A stretch of DNA of 64,000 bases, taken from Opitutaceae bacterium. Its GTDB lineage: Bacteria; Verrucomicrobiota; Verrucomicrobiia; Opitutales; Opitutaceae. This document shows positions 33,740 through 44,700 of this stretch, one piece after another (positions within the stretch are counted from its first letter, which is position 1; the number at the start of each line of letters is the position of its first letter). The notes beneath the pieces were generated by a model. That model searched no databases. It worked only from the letters and a program-made list of their open reading frames with translations, and had not been told where the DNA came from. The translations under genes and the position numbers were made by a program. The stretch spans positions 62,001 to 126,000 of the forward strand of contig JANQSC010000012.1 in the NCBI GenBank assembly GCA_028284235.1, written 5' to 3'.

Positions 33740-34872
33740 AAGTCGCAATAACAGGCACTGGCTTTATGGGAGCCGTTCACGCCGAGGCCTTGAAACGTCT
33801 GGCGGGCGTGGAGTTGATCGGAATTCAAGGCTCTACGCCTGAAAAGTCGCGGGCCGCAGCGGAACGGATCGAGGCGCCGCGCGCCTACGAATCGTGGGAA
33901 GCGCTCATTGCGGACGAAGAGGTGGACACTGTGCATATTACGACGCCGAATCGACTGCACTTTTCGCAATCGATGGACGCCCTGAATGCCGGGAAGCATG
34001 TCATGTGCGAAAAGCCTTTGGCGATGACGACGGATGAGTCTCGAGAACTCGTCCGCTTGGCTGAAGCGAGCGGACGGGTCGCCGGAGTGAACTACAACTT
34101 GCGTTTCTATCCGCTCAGCATCGAGGCGAAGGAGCGTGTCGCCCGCGGTGATATTGGCGACGTGCGGAGCCTTGTCGGGAGCTACCAGCAGGATTGGCTG
34201 CTGTACGAAACGGACTACAACTGGCGCGTGTTGGCCGAGGAGCAAGGGGCTTTGCGGGCGGTGGCGGATATCGGCACGCATTGGATTGACCTGGCGCAGT
34301 TTATTTCGGGCGAGAAAGTTACGCGCGTATTCGCGGACTTGAGGACGGTGTACGATACGCGGAAACGCCCATTGGGAGAGGTGGAGACGTTTTCGGGTAA
34401 ACTGGGTGCCGTGGAAGCGACGGAAAGCGTTCCGGTTACGACTGACGACATGGGTTGCCTGACGCTTCGATTTGCCAACGGCGCTCGGGGTATGCTGTTC
34501 GTGTCGCAGGTGACGCCTGGCAAGAAAAACTGCTTGCGCTACGAAATTGCGGGATCGAGCGCTTGCTTGGAATTCGATAGCGAGAATCCGAATCAGATTG
34601 TGATCGGGTCCCGCGAGGAGGCGAATGCGATTCTCTTGAAGGACCCGAGCCTGAACAGCCCGGCGGCGCGGCGTTTCATGGATTATCCGGGTGGCCATTC
34701 GGAAGGGTATGCGGATTCGTTCAAGATGTGCTTTCGAGCGTTCTACCAATGCATCGCCGCAGGCGGTGGCGGGATGCGGGATTTCGCGACATTCCAGGAT
34801 GGCCACCGTGAACTCGAACTCTGCGAAGCTGTTTTGAAAAGCTCCGAGGAGGGTCGTTGGATTGACGTTTGA
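33736..34872 (+). CDS. Gfo/Idh/MocA family oxidoreductase (cytoplasmic)
   Basis: A 378-residue NAD(P)-dependent oxidoreductase without a signal peptide. It opens with VAITGTGFMGAVHAEAL and has CEKPLAMTTDESRELV near residue 95. The structure is the usual N-terminal Rossmann domain plus C-terminal mixed domain. Start and upstream stop overlap by four bases, so it is made together with the uronate dehydrogenase-like enzyme. A sugar or inositol isomerase-type gene follows after 37 bp. The substrate is probably an acidic sugar or inositol derivative, judged from context only. Confidence 0.88.
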   Translation: MKVAITGTGFMGAVHAEALKRLAGVELIGIQGSTPEKSRAAAERIEAPRAYESWEALIADEEVDTVHITTPNRLHFSQSMDALNAGKHVMCEKPLAMTTDESRELVRLAEASGRVAGVNYNLRFYPLSIEAKERVARGDIGDVRSLVGSYQQDWLLYETDYNWRVLAEEQGALRAVADIGTHWIDLAQFISGEKVTRVFADLRTVYDTRKRPLGEVETFSGKLGAVEATESVPVTTDDMGCLTLRFANGARGMLFVSQVTPGKKNCLRYEIAGSSACLEFDSENPNQIVIGSREEANAILLKDPSLNSPAARRFMDYPGGHSEGYADSFKMCFRAFYQCIAAGGGGMRDFATFQDGHRELELCEAVLKSSEEGRWIDV

Positions 34873-34909
34873 ATTTGGATACGAATTAACCCCATAAAAA
34901 GGAAATTGA

Positions 34910-35839
34910 ATGAAATTAGGATTCGTGAGCGCGATTTTGGCGGACCAAAATTTGGACCAAGTTTTGGATTTCGCCACGGAGGAGAGGTTCTCGTGCGTGG
35001 AGTTGATGTGCTGGCCCGTCGGCAAGGCGGATCGTCGCTATGCGGGCGTGACCCACGTTGACGTGACGGCGCTGACTGGAACGCAAGCCGATGAAATCAA
35101 AGGAAAGCTAGCCGAGCGGGGTGTGACGATTAGCGGGCTTGGCTACTATCCGAACCCCTTGGCGGCGGATCAAGAGGAGGCTCGAATCGCGATCGAGCAT
35201 TTGGAGCGGGTGATCCAGGCCGCGCCTTTGCTGGGTGTGAGTCAGGTCAATTCGTTTGTCGGGCGCGATCCGGCCAAATCGGTAGAGGAGAACTGGCCGC
35301 GGTTTCTAGAAGTATGGAAACCGCTGATACAATGCGCGGAAGCGAGTGGCGTGCGATTGGGGATTGAGAATTGCCCCATGTATTTTTCGCAAGACGAATG
35401 GCCTTCGGGAAAGAATCTAGCGATCAGCCCGGCTATTTGGAGACGCATGTTCGAGGATATTCCCAGCGATTCCTTTGGACTAAACTACGATCCTTCCCAC
35501 TTGTTGTGGATGCAAATGGACTATTTGAAGCCAGTGCGCGAATTCGCGGACAAGCTATTCCATGTACATGCCAAGGACGCGGCGGTCGATCGGGATGCGT
35601 TGGACGACGTCGGTATTCTGGCGACGCCCTTGGAATATCATACCCCAAAGTTGCCCGGGCTTGGCGACATCGACTGGGGCAAGTTCTTCGCCGCGCTGGG
35701 AAGCGCAGGCTATACGGGCCCTGTGTGTGTCGAAGTTGAGGACCGGCCTTACGAGAAGACGCTGGCGGGGCGGCAAGGGGCCTTGCGTCAAAGCGCCCGA
35801 TTCCTGCGGAACTATATGGCGGAGGAGCTCTCCGAGTAG
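34910..35839 (+). CDS. Sugar phosphate isomerase/epimerase (xylose isomerase-like TIM barrel)
   Basis: A 309-residue protein of the AP-endonuclease-2/IolE superfamily. Divalent-metal ligands of the TIM barrel are visible in order: GIENCPMYF (Glu), NYDPSHLLW (Asp and His), LFHVHAKD (His) and [11 protein letters not shown] (Glu). Such enzymes catalyse isomerisation or dehydration of ketoses or inosoles. AAAAGGAAATTGA immediately upstream (about 34899-34909) supplies a ribosome binding site. It is the third gene of the operon starting at 32906. Confidence 0.87.
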   Translation: MKLGFVSAILADQNLDQVLDFATEERFSCVELMCWPVGKADRRYAGVTHVDVTALTGTQADEIKGKLAERGVTISGLGYYPNPLAADQEEARIAIEHLERVIQAAPLLGVSQVNSFVGRDPAKSVEENWPRFLEVWKPLIQCAEASGVRLGIENCPMYFSQDEWPSGKNLAISPAIWRRMFEDIPSDSFGLNYDPSHLLWMQMDYLKPVREFADKLFHVHAKDAAVDRDALDDVGILATPLEYHTPKLPGLGDIDWGKFFAALGSAGYTGPVCVEVEDRPYEKTLAGRQGALRQSARFLRNYMAEELSE

Positions 35840-35903
35840 TGGGAGGGCGCGGTTTTTCGAGCAAATGCGGCTAAGCGGGAGGAAACGCGCGAACAGTCTC
35901 GCG

Positions 35904-36779
35904 CTAGGCGGAAATGCGCAGGCTGTCGCTGTTCAAGTAGTGCTTGGGGGAGACGCCGAAATACTCTTTGAAGCGCTTTGAGAAATAGTACTGGTCGTCG
36001 AAGCCGACTTTCTCGGCGATTTCCTTGATGAGCAAGTTCCCGCGCTCGAGGAGATCGACGGAACGGGTGAGCTTGAGGCGCAGAAGCATCCGCGTCGGGG
36101 TTTCGTCCGAGAATCGCTTGAACAGTCGGCACAGGTGTGGGTGGGACACGTTGCAGGCGTCGGCGACCTCGTGGGCGGCGCTGATGTCCGCGTAGAAGTT
36201 CTCGAGATAGGACTTGCAGGTCTCGAAGGCCATGTAGGACGGAGTGCAACTCGCTTCATCAAGGGTCTTCACTTGCCCCAGTCGGGCGATCAAGTAGCGG
36301 AGGAGGTGACCGCACACGAGCTGTCCGTTGTCGGTGGACACCGACCCGCAATCCTGTAGGTTTTGGAAGGCCTCTTTGATCCAGGGTTCCCGTCGCAGAT
36401 TGACGGCCTCCCGCTTCTCGAGTAGAGTATTTTTGATAAGCTCGGCCGCTTGTTCGCCGCCAAATTCGATGAATCGCTTCACTAGGGGCGTGCGTCCGGT
36501 GTTTTCCAATTGGTAGGAAACGCCGGGTCCGTATCCAAAAATTGAACCTGGGGAGAGTTCTTGAACTTGCCCGTCGATTGTGAGTCGGCAGGTTCCTGTA
36601 ACGATATATTCGATACCGTAGATTCGGAACTCGGTGTTTTCAATGGTGTAGTCGCTACTGCAGTTCTCTTCCCCGCCGCAGGCGACGTATAGGTCGAGGG
36701 ATTCGTCCGGGCTCAGAAAGTAGTAGTCTCCGTCCTTTACGTGGCGAGTCTTGGGTAAGGTGGGTTGCGATTGTGTCAT
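35904..36779 (-). CDS. AraC family transcriptional regulator
   Basis: A 291-residue regulator. The N-terminal half is a cupin-like arabinose-binding-type domain (IVTGTCRLTIDGQVQELSPG, GYGPGVSYQLENTG); the C-terminal 100 residues are the AraC DNA-binding domain (ISAAHEVADACNVSHPHLCR, then LIKEIAEKVGFDDQYYFSKRF). It converges with the uronate dehydrogenase-like operon and lies downstream of the GH2 remnant on the same strand. It probably regulates a neighbouring saccharide operon; the effector is unknown. Confidence 0.9.
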   Translation of the reverse strand: MTQSQPTLPKTRHVKDGDYYFLSPDESLDLYVACGGEENCSSDYTIENTEFRIYGIEYIVTGTCRLTIDGQVQELSPGSIFGYGPGVSYQLENTGRTPLVKRFIEFGGEQAAELIKNTLLEKREAVNLRREPWIKEAFQNLQDCGSVSTDNGQLVCGHLLRYLIARLGQVKTLDEASCTPSYMAFETCKSYLENFYADISAAHEVADACNVSHPHLCRLFKRFSDETPTRMLLRLKLTRSVDLLERGNLLIKEIAEKVGFDDQYYFSKRFKEYFGVSPKHYLNSDSLRISA

Positions 36780-36824
36780 GGGTAGTTGGCGTTTGTAGTG
36801 TTGAAGCAGGTGTGGTCGCGCGGT

Positions 36825-37367
36825 TTAGGAGGGCGGATTGAATTGCAGCCAGACGTCGCCGCCGAGGGCGAGCCGTCGACTGTCGTCGGCCCGGGGTCGT
36901 TTGCGCTGCAGGCGGATGGCGATGACGTTGGGTTCGCCGCTGTAGCGCAGATAGGGGGTGATATCGTTGTGAAAGACCTTCGGGGTGGAGCTGTTGTTGG
37001 AGAGCCGGTGCCCGTTTATCCAAACGGTCGCGGAGCCGGTGATTCCTTCGAAGTAGATCGATACCGGTTGGCCTTTGCGGGTGTTGGCGACGTCGAATCG
37101 CTTTCGGTACCAGATCGTTTCGGTTGGGGTGGAGTGCGAATCTTCGGCGTTCGAGATTTGCGGGCTGTGCGGCAGGTTCAGCGGGCGCCAATGCTGATCT
37201 TCAGTCTCGGGAAAACGGGCGTCTTCGTAGTCGCCCCAGTGAAACAGCCAGTTTTGGTTGAACGAGCGGCGTGATTCCGTCTCGTCGCTAGCGGCGAGCG
37301 GGGGCTGAATCGCGACGCTTGTTAGGGCGAGCAGCGTCGATAAAAGCAGCGAGAGTCGGGTTTGCAT
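36825..37367 (-). pseudogene. Orphan GH2 N-terminal sugar-binding domain (probable remnant)
   Basis: A 180-residue reading frame with a signal peptide (MQTRLSLLLSTLLALTSVA) followed by the jelly-roll sugar-binding domain of glycoside hydrolase family 2 (FNQNWLFHWGDYED, LNLPHS, IWYRKRFDV, IYFEGITGSATVWINGHRL, NVIAIRLQ). It stops just after the jelly roll, where GH2 enzymes continue into an immunoglobulin-like domain and the catalytic TIM barrel with its two glutamates. Neither is present; an AraC gene starts about 45 bp further on. It is either a deletion remnant of a beta-galactosidase/glucuronidase-type gene or a free-standing binding module. The frame itself has no internal damage. Confidence 0.6.
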
Positions 37368-37491
37368 GGAGGGAGGCAGGGTGCGGGAGTGGTTTTTTCG
37401 GAGTCCGAAGCGAGCTCGGTTTTTCCAGGGATACGCCATGGTAGCGCTCGGCGGGGCGAATCGGTTATCAACTTCGTCGCAACTACTTTGG

Positions 37492-37577
37492 CGCAGGTAA
37501 ACCTTGCCGCAAAACGTTGTTAAACAGCAACTAACGCTGAAGGTGTTGCCTGCGTAACACGATTGTGACGCAGGTAA
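37492..37577. promoter_or_regulatory. Cluster of CGCAGGTAA-type sites upstream of the GH2 remnant
   Basis: CGCAGGTAA occurs at about 37492-37500 and 37569-37577, and its reverse form TTGCCTGCG at about 37545-37553; the last two form an inverted repeat (CCTGCGTAACA at 37549-37559, TGTGACGCAGG at 37564-37574, one mismatch). The cluster lies in the promoter region of the GH2 remnant and could bind a regulator. The significance is uncertain. Confidence 0.4.
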
Positions 37578-37634
37578 CGTCGCCGGGGGAGGCGTTGGGT
37601 GTGGCGCTCCGGTTGTAGGCTCCGCCCCGGTTGC

Positions 37635-40600
37635 CTACTTGCCGTATTGGGAGGGCGTTTTCTTGAAGCGTTTCTTGAAGGCCGCGCTGAAGTAGCTGAC
37701 GTCGGTGATGCCAACGTGGTCGGCGATCTCGGAAACGGTGCTACCGCCGTTTTTGAGTAGGGCGGCGGCCTCGTTTAAGCGAATTGAGCGGATGAAAGCG
37801 CTGGGGGAATCGCCGGTGATCGCTTTGAATTTGCGGTAAAGGGTCATACGGCTCATGGCCATGAGACCGGCGAATCGCTCGACATCGAAAAGCGGGTCGC
37901 GCATGTGGGCTTCCACGGTCTCGATCGACTTCCGCAGGAATGCTTCGTCGACGGAATTGGAGGTCACCTGTTGCGGATCGATACGCGTTTCTCCCATCTG
38001 CTCTTGAAACTGGCCGCGGAGTCGGGCCCGGGTTTCCAGCAAGTTGTGTATCCGTTGTTTGAGGATATCGATGCGGATTGGCTTGGCGATGTAGTCGTCC
38101 GCCCCGCGCTCGAGCCCAGCGAGTTCGTGCTCGTGGGACTTGAGGGCGGAAAGCATGATTACGGGTATGTGGGCGGTCGCTGCCGACGACTTGATGGCGC
38201 GGCAGAATTCTTTTCCGTCGAGGATGGGCATCATCACGTCGGTGATGATCAGCTCGGGAAGACGAGTCGTTGCTTCGTGGAGCCCTTGCTCGCCGTTCTC
38301 GGTCGTGAGAATGCGGTACTCCTCTCCCAGCTCCTCGTTGATGTAGTCGCGAATATCCTCGTCGTCCTCGGCGATGAGGATGCAGGGGCGTTCGTCTTCT
38401 TCGAGGTTCGCGACGTCGGGTTCGACCGGTTCCGCGGGAGAATCGACGTCCCGGTCGGGATTCAGCTTGAGGGGGAGGGTCACCGTGAATCGCGAACCTT
38501 GGTCATGGCCGTCAACGGTGGTGACAGGGCTGTGTACTTCGATCGCGCCGCCGCAGAGTTCCACGAGATTCTTTGTATAGGCGAGACCGATACCGGAGCC
38601 CCTCACTTTGGCGCCGGTTTGATTGCCGGCGCGGTAGAAAACTTCGAAAATGCTGTCGATTTTGTTTTGCGGAATTCCGCTGCCGTTGTCTTCGACCGAA
38701 AGAGTGACGCTGGCTTCTTCTTCGTCGCTGAGAACGCGGGCTTTGACGGAGATGGTTCCTTGCCGGTGAGTGTACTTGATGGCGTTGCTAATGAGATTGC
38801 TCAGAATCTTGTCCACTTTCTCAACGTCGAACCAGGCGTGGAAGGTGTCGGAATCCACGTCGATAGTGAGGGTCTGCTGTCGTTCGTCGGCCAGCGGCTT
38901 GATGAGCTGTACGGTTTCCTGGATACACTGAATCAAGTCTGCTCGCGAGTAGTTGAATTTGACGTTTCCGAGCTCGGCGCTCCGAAAGTCCAGAATTTGG
39001 TCGATCAGGCCTAGCATCTTCCGAGCGTTCTTGTGGGCGGTTTCCAGCGGCTTTTTGTCCCAGTCGGGCGGCAGCTTGGCCAGCTGGCTTTCCAGGGGTC
39101 CGAGGATGACGGTGAGCGGCGTACGCAGTTCGTGGGAAATGTTGGTGAAGAACTGGAGCTTGAGTTCGTCGAGTTGCACGATGTGGCTGATCTTCTGCTT
39201 GTAGAGCAGGATCACGAGGAAGAGAAAGGCGAAGGCGATAAACGCAATGGTGGCGATAAACCAGGGTCGCTGCCAGAGAGTGGGGACGACGATGATATTG
39301 GCGCTCGCCACCCTGGCGCTGATGTTGCCGTCCGCGTCCATGGCTCGAACTTCAAACCGGTGTTCGCCGTTGCCGACGTTGAGTAACGTGGTGTTGGACC
39401 GCGTGGAGTACGTCGACCAATCTCCGTTGCCCACTCGGTAGGAATAGCGAAGCATCGATCCGGGCGTTTTGGACCATCGGTCGAAGCCCTTCCATTCTAT
39501 GAATACATTGGCAGGCTGCGCGACCTTGTGACTTCCCGAAGTTACCTCGACAATTGGCGGTTGAGTATCGAGCTTGTAACGGATCGACTTGAAGTTCTCG
39601 TAAAGCTGCTTGGTGATGTTGAAACTCGTGGTTCGCCTGAAATACCAGTTTCGAGTCGCTGTGTTCACCCAAATAGAGCCGTCCTTGGACTGCATTAGGG
39701 TGCCACTTTCGCGATTGAAGCGCAGGTCGTCCGGCATTGCGTTCGGGTACCAGTTTTGGCCGTCGAATCGGGAGATCCCTCGATTGGAGGCGATCCATAT
39801 GCTCCCTTCCCGCCGTTGGTCGTTGAGCAGGTAGGACACTTGGTTTCCGCGGATCTTCTCGGGTCCCGAGTGCTGGATCCACGCGTCGCCGTCGAAGGCG
39901 AACAATCCGCGATCCCAGACGGCCGCCCACAGTTGATCGTCCCCGTAGCCGGCGATGTGGTCGATCCACGGGTCGCCTTCGAAAAAGAGAGCTTCGGTTG
40001 CAGGTTCGGTTAAGCCGCTTAGTGTTCTCCTGAGTCCGTTGCCTCCGAACCAAAGGGAGTCTCCGTATTCCGTGATCCCCACGGGTCTCTGGGGCGCGAT
40101 CGTCGGAGCGTGATAGGAGTGCTTGTAGCGTCCGTCCCCTTTGCGGTAGACAATGATGCCGCCTTTGTCCGGAGGGGGTTCGTCTCCTCCAGAACCAAAT
40201 ACGACGTCGCCGTTTTCGAGCTGTTTCGCGGACAGATGACTGACGAATCCCGTGAGTTCGGGATGTGTGTTCAAGGTCCATTGCTTGCCGTTGAAATAGG
40301 AGATCGCCGGCACGCCGCGGTGCGCTCCGGAAGCCCAAATAAAATCGTCTCGTGTACGGATTATGGATACGGGTGCATCGATAACGTTGTTGGTGTGCTG
40401 GACCCAAGTGTCGTAGATGGGGTTGTGCTCGACGACTCCTCCTTGCAGCGACAGAAACCATTGATGCGTGTCGGTGGTTTCGCATTGGAAATGAAGGCCT
40501 GGGTACGAGCGCCACGAGTTGGACGCGTAGTCGATTTCGTAGGCGGTTTCCCCCGATCCTCCAATGACGAGGTTTCCATTGGCCCGCACGATGCAATACT

Positions 40601-41525
40601 GGCTATTGGTCGGGATTTTGAAGTCGGGGTAGTCGATCGTGTTCCAAACTCCTTCGTGCTGGAACATAATCGTCGTTTTCATGAACACGATGAGGGTGCC
40701 GTCGTCTAGGCGAATGCCGCCCACATGAGCATTGCTTCCTGAGAGGGAGGAAAGATCGACGCGCTCCCATTGGTTGCTGAGTCGATTGAATTTGGAAGGG
40801 GGCACTCCCTGTCTCCAGTTCACCGCCCAGACATCTTCCGAGTTCGGATTGCCGATCAGTTTCGGCGAGAGGAAGTTCCAGGCCTGAAGCGAGTATTGAT
40901 TCCTTGCGACGGGCTTGGCGATGCGGTCCTCGATGAATTGGTAGCTTACGACCTCGTTCGTGTTGGCCGGCGTGATCCAAAGCGTATTGTTCGCGTCGAA
41001 CGTCATGCCGTTCAGATTGTCCGTCACTTCGGGGATGAGTTCGAGCGTGTCCCCTTCAATTTTATGCAGTCCTGAAGGTGTGGATACGACTTCGAGGCCA
41101 TGGCTGTTGGCGGCGATATAGGATCGCGTTTCGCTAAACGGGCTTTCAAATTGCTCAATAGTGATGTATCGGCCGCTCTCGAATCGGAACAAGCCCGAAG
41201 TGGTGTATACTAGGACGCGTTGGTCGCTCGTTAGATAAAGCTGCTTGACGAACTCTATTCGCAGTTCTTCGGGGAAGGGGTGCTCTACACGCGTATATCC
41301 GTCGAAGACGACAAGTCCGGAGTTTTTCGAAAGCACTAGATTTCCATCGGCGTCTTCGATTCCACCGGTGATGTCGATGTCGTTCAGTTGCTCGATTTCG
41401 TGCCACCGCCAGGGTTCGAGCAGATCGATGTTCGACCGAGGCGTGAACTCGATTGTCTCCGCTCGTAGAAGGGCGGAGGCAGCGACGTACGCTAGGATCG
41501 AGAGTGCGGGGCGCGAGCAGGTCAT
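37635..41525 (-). CDS. Hybrid two-component system sensor/regulator (HTCS)
   Basis: A 1296-residue one-protein signalling system. Signal peptide to about 22; periplasmic beta-propeller repeats from about 40 to 640; Y_Y_Y-type immunoglobulin-like domain about 655-747; one membrane helix 755-776; histidine kinase with SHELRTP (His798), N-box NLISNAIKYTH and G-boxes VEDNGSG and GSGIGLAY; receiver domain from 1048 with phospho-acceptor Asp1096 (IITDVMMP) and Lys1148; AraC helix-turn-helix from about 1200 to the end. In Bacteroidota such proteins sense oligosaccharides and switch on polysaccharide-utilisation genes. It is divergent from the 1172-residue TonB receptor, its probable target. Confidence 0.95.
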   Translation of the reverse strand: MTCSRPALSILAYVAASALLRAETIEFTPRSNIDLLEPWRWHEIEQLNDIDITGGIEDADGNLVLSKNSGLVVFDGYTRVEHPFPEELRIEFVKQLYLTSDQRVLVYTTSGLFRFESGRYITIEQFESPFSETRSYIAANSHGLEVVSTPSGLHKIEGDTLELIPEVTDNLNGMTFDANNTLWITPANTNEVVSYQFIEDRIAKPVARNQYSLQAWNFLSPKLIGNPNSEDVWAVNWRQGVPPSKFNRLSNQWERVDLSSLSGSNAHVGGIRLDDGTLIVFMKTTIMFQHEGVWNTIDYPDFKIPTNSQYCIVRANGNLVIGGSGETAYEIDYASNSWRSYPGLHFQCETTDTHQWFLSLQGGVVEHNPIYDTWVQHTNNVIDAPVSIIRTRDDFIWASGAHRGVPAISYFNGKQWTLNTHPELTGFVSHLSAKQLENGDVVFGSGGDEPPPDKGGIIVYRKGDGRYKHSYHAPTIAPQRPVGITEYGDSLWFGGNGLRRTLSGLTEPATEALFFEGDPWIDHIAGYGDDQLWAAVWDRGLFAFDGDAWIQHSGPEKIRGNQVSYLLNDQRREGSIWIASNRGISRFDGQNWYPNAMPDDLRFNRESGTLMQSKDGSIWVNTATRNWYFRRTTSFNITKQLYENFKSIRYKLDTQPPIVEVTSGSHKVAQPANVFIEWKGFDRWSKTPGSMLRYSYRVGNGDWSTYSTRSNTTLLNVGNGEHRFEVRAMDADGNISARVASANIIVVPTLWQRPWFIATIAFIAFAFLFLVILLYKQKISHIVQLDELKLQFFTNISHELRTPLTVILGPLESQLAKLPPDWDKKPLETAHKNARKMLGLIDQILDFRSAELGNVKFNYSRADLIQCIQETVQLIKPLADERQQTLTIDVDSDTFHAWFDVEKVDKILSNLISNAIKYTHRQGTISVKARVLSDEEEASVTLSVEDNGSGIPQNKIDSIFEVFYRAGNQTGAKVRGSGIGLAYTKNLVELCGGAIEVHSPVTTVDGHDQGSRFTVTLPLKLNPDRDVDSPAEPVEPDVANLEEDERPCILIAEDDEDIRDYINEELGEEYRILTTENGEQGLHEATTRLPELIITDVMMPILDGKEFCRAIKSSAATAHIPVIMLSALKSHEHELAGLERGADDYIAKPIRIDILKQRIHNLLETRARLRGQFQEQMGETRIDPQQVTSNSVDEAFLRKSIETVEAHMRDPLFDVERFAGLMAMSRMTLYRKFKAITGDSPSAFIRSIRLNEAAALLKNGGSTVSEIADHVGITDVSYFSAAFKKRFKKTPSQYGK

Positions 41526-41776
41526 CGAAGGCGAGTAGCGGGGCTTTTTACAATACGGACAGGGCGGTTTCTTGGTAGAGGGTGCGGATCTCGATTAGCA
41601 AGCATCTTCTGGTTAAACTCAGTAGACAGGTAAGAATCTCTATCTATCTGATAAGAACGTCAATTTAAGACCGGGGCCCCGTTTGTTAGTCTAGGGTGTC
41701 GAGTTGGAGATTCTGCAGCCCCGTTCTACCCCGGTTTAGATCTCCCGCGACGTGAAACCTCCCTAACCAAAATACT
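41526..41776. promoter_or_regulatory. Divergent promoter region, HTCS versus large TonB receptor
   Basis: A 251-bp gap between two large divergent genes. It is AT-rich around 41600-41670. No perfect palindrome is evident. The sensor's AraC domain would be expected to bind here if it controls the receptor. Confidence 0.4.
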
Positions 41777-44700
41777 ATGAACATACGAACTTACACACAC
41801 TTCTGCCGCTGGGGCGTTTTTACGCCCTTGCTTGCGTTTTGTCTGCTGGCGCTTCCGCGCGCCGCGGGTCAGGACGATGAAGAGGGCATCGAGATTTTCG
41901 AGCTTAGCCCGTTCGCAGTGGATGCGAGCGACCAATCCGGCTACCGGGCCGTAAACACACTCGCGGGGACGCGAATCAAAACCGAGTTGAAGGACTTGGG
42001 ATCCGCCATTTCGGTCGTGACGAAGGACTTCCTGGAGGACACGGGCACGACAAGCGTGGAGGACTTGCTCGTCTACACGACCAGCACTGAAGTAGGCGGG
42101 GCCTACGGAAATTTCGCAGGTCCCGGCGCAGCCGTTGGGGATACCAACGCGAATAACAATGCTCGAGCCGACCCAGCCAGCAACACGCGTGTGCGCGGCT
42201 TGAGCAAGGCCTCCCAGACGCGCGACTACTTCCTGTCGGCCATGGGTTTTGATGGATACAACACGGAGATGGTGACGATTAGCCGGGGGCCGAACTCGAT
42301 TCTATTTGGTATCGGCGAACCGGGCGGAATTATCGACAATACGCTCAAGAAGGCTGTGCTCGGCCGCAACTTCAACACCGTATCCGCCCGCTATGGCTCG
42401 CATGGAACCTACCGCGGCACGATCGACTTGAACCGCGTGATCGTTGAAGATCGATTGGCGGTACGCGTCAATGCGATGCACGAGAACATCACCTTCAAGC
42501 AACGACCCGCATTCGAAGAGGATACGCGCTACTACATAGCGACAAAGGCCGTTCTCTCGAAGAACGAGAACAACGATTTCCTTGGGCAAACGGTGCTTCG
42601 AGCAAACTGGGAGCGCGTTGAAATCAGGGGTACGCCACCGGACCCAATTCCGCCCAAAGACCACTACTCTTCCTGGTGGTACGCGCCGGGTTCCTCCTTA
42701 GCCGATGCAATTACAGGCGTTAAGCCCAATGGGGGCTGGCCGGACGATTGGCGCAACAACTACGCGTCTCCTCAATGGCTGAAGAACCAGATCTTTCCTG
42801 GCGAAGAAGACCCGGGGCTCGAGTACACGAGCCAGCCGGGAATCTGGAACTCCTACGCCATCGTTTGGGGCAATCCCACCGGCGCCGCCGATGTCGGATT
42901 CCCTTCCGGCGCGGATTGGACCGGTAATGACTGGTCGGGCACGCAGGTCATTCACGCCACCGCGGGTTCGTATACGATCGACGACGGCAGCGAAGACGGT
43001 GTGCAAACTCCTGGCTGGTTTCCCTTGTTCAGCAGCCATCAGGGAGGAAACCACCGTTTCTATGGAAATGGATTCAGGGATCATGTAATTATGGATACAA
43101 GTATCCATGACCACGAGAACTTGCTGCTGCAGGGAACTTCCCAATTCTCGAACCACGATTTGGACGCGCACAACTTCGCATTGGAGCAGACGTTCCTCGA
43201 TGGACGCGCCGGTATCGAGCTGGCCGTCGACAGCCAGGAGTATCAAAACAGTCGCTTCTTCCCGTTTGGACGGGCCCAGTATGCGGCGGTTCGGATCGAT
43301 ACGGCGACTTACCTGCCCAACGGAGCGGAGAATCCGAACGTCGGACGCCCGATGATGTCCGGACAGTGGGACCCCGTCAACCACCGCTGGCTCGACTACG
43401 ACACGCAGCGCGCGACCGCGTACTACGAACTTGATTTCACCAAGTCCGATGATTGGACGCGCCACTTCGGCAAGCACACGTTTACCGGACTCTACAGCAA
43501 GTGGGAGCGAGACGAGCGCAACTATGGCCAAGCAGTGTCGTGGGACACCGCGCATGACGCGGATCAGAACTATCGCACGATCATCAACCGTCCGGGAGCT
43601 TGGGGTGGAAGAATGTTCGCCATCGCGTACGTCGGCGACGCCCAATTCGGAGCGGCTACGCCTTCCGACATGCGTCTCTACACGGAGCCTCTGGACATCC
43701 AGGTTCCGCAAGTAGGTGAGTTCTACAACAACTACTATTGGGACCGGGAGGACGGCGTGATCCGCCAAAGCACCGCTCGCGTCCGCTCGCTCGACTTGTG
43801 GCCGGGGCGTACCCGGCAAGAAGTGGATTCGCAAGCGTTCACGGTTCAAAGCAGGTTCCTGGACAACCATTTGGTGACCACGTACGGCACGCGCACGGAC
43901 GACAGCAGAACGTGGCAGGTCGAGCGGATCGGGAACCCCGACGGTTCGTTCCAAGTTGAAGAGTCCTGGGACAACTGGATTCATGGAGACACGGGAGAGT
44001 TTCGCAGCTACGCCGCCGGACCTGACCCGGTCCTTGACACGAGTGGCGACACGAACACCTTACAGGCCGTTCTACACGTGCCGCTCGGTTGGACCACGAA
44101 CCTTCCGGGCAGCCCCACCTTCAGCCTGCATTGGTCCGAGTCGGAGAACTTCAATCCTGCCAATGTTCGCCGGGATATATACAATCAAGTAATCGGACCG
44201 CCTTCCGGCGAAACGACTGAAAAAGGGTTCTCGGTCGGTTTGTTCGAGAATCGGCTGAACATGCGCTTCAACTGGTACGAAACCAGCAGTAACAATGTTA
44301 CGAATACGAATATCACCGGCAGTCTGTGGCAGTTCGCGGATATCGCCCACTTCTACGCAAGTCGCTGGATGAACGCGAAAAACGGATGGTTGAGCAATGA
44401 CCAGCCTTCTTTCGAGGACATTGTTTTCGGCAACCCGAATCAGGACGGCTATCCTTTCGAAGCGGATCCGACCTTGATTGGGGACTTCGAGTCGTACGAC
44501 GAAGTGATCGACGCCTTTATCAACCAGTTGCTTCCCGCGTCTACCCGTGAAGCGGTGAACTACCGCATCATCGGCGAGGAAGGCAACCAGGTGATCGAAA
44601 AGGACAGTATCCAGGGAATCAGTTCTGTGGCCGATGTCGTATCGGAAGGTTTTGAGGTCGAAGCCACCTACAACATCAACAACAACTGGCGAGTAGCGTT

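Noticed and set aside
33583..35025. 480-codon antisense frame across the Gfo/Idh/MocA and isomerase genes
   Set aside because: It spans the junction of two coupled genes with intact catalytic motifs and itself matches nothing familiar.
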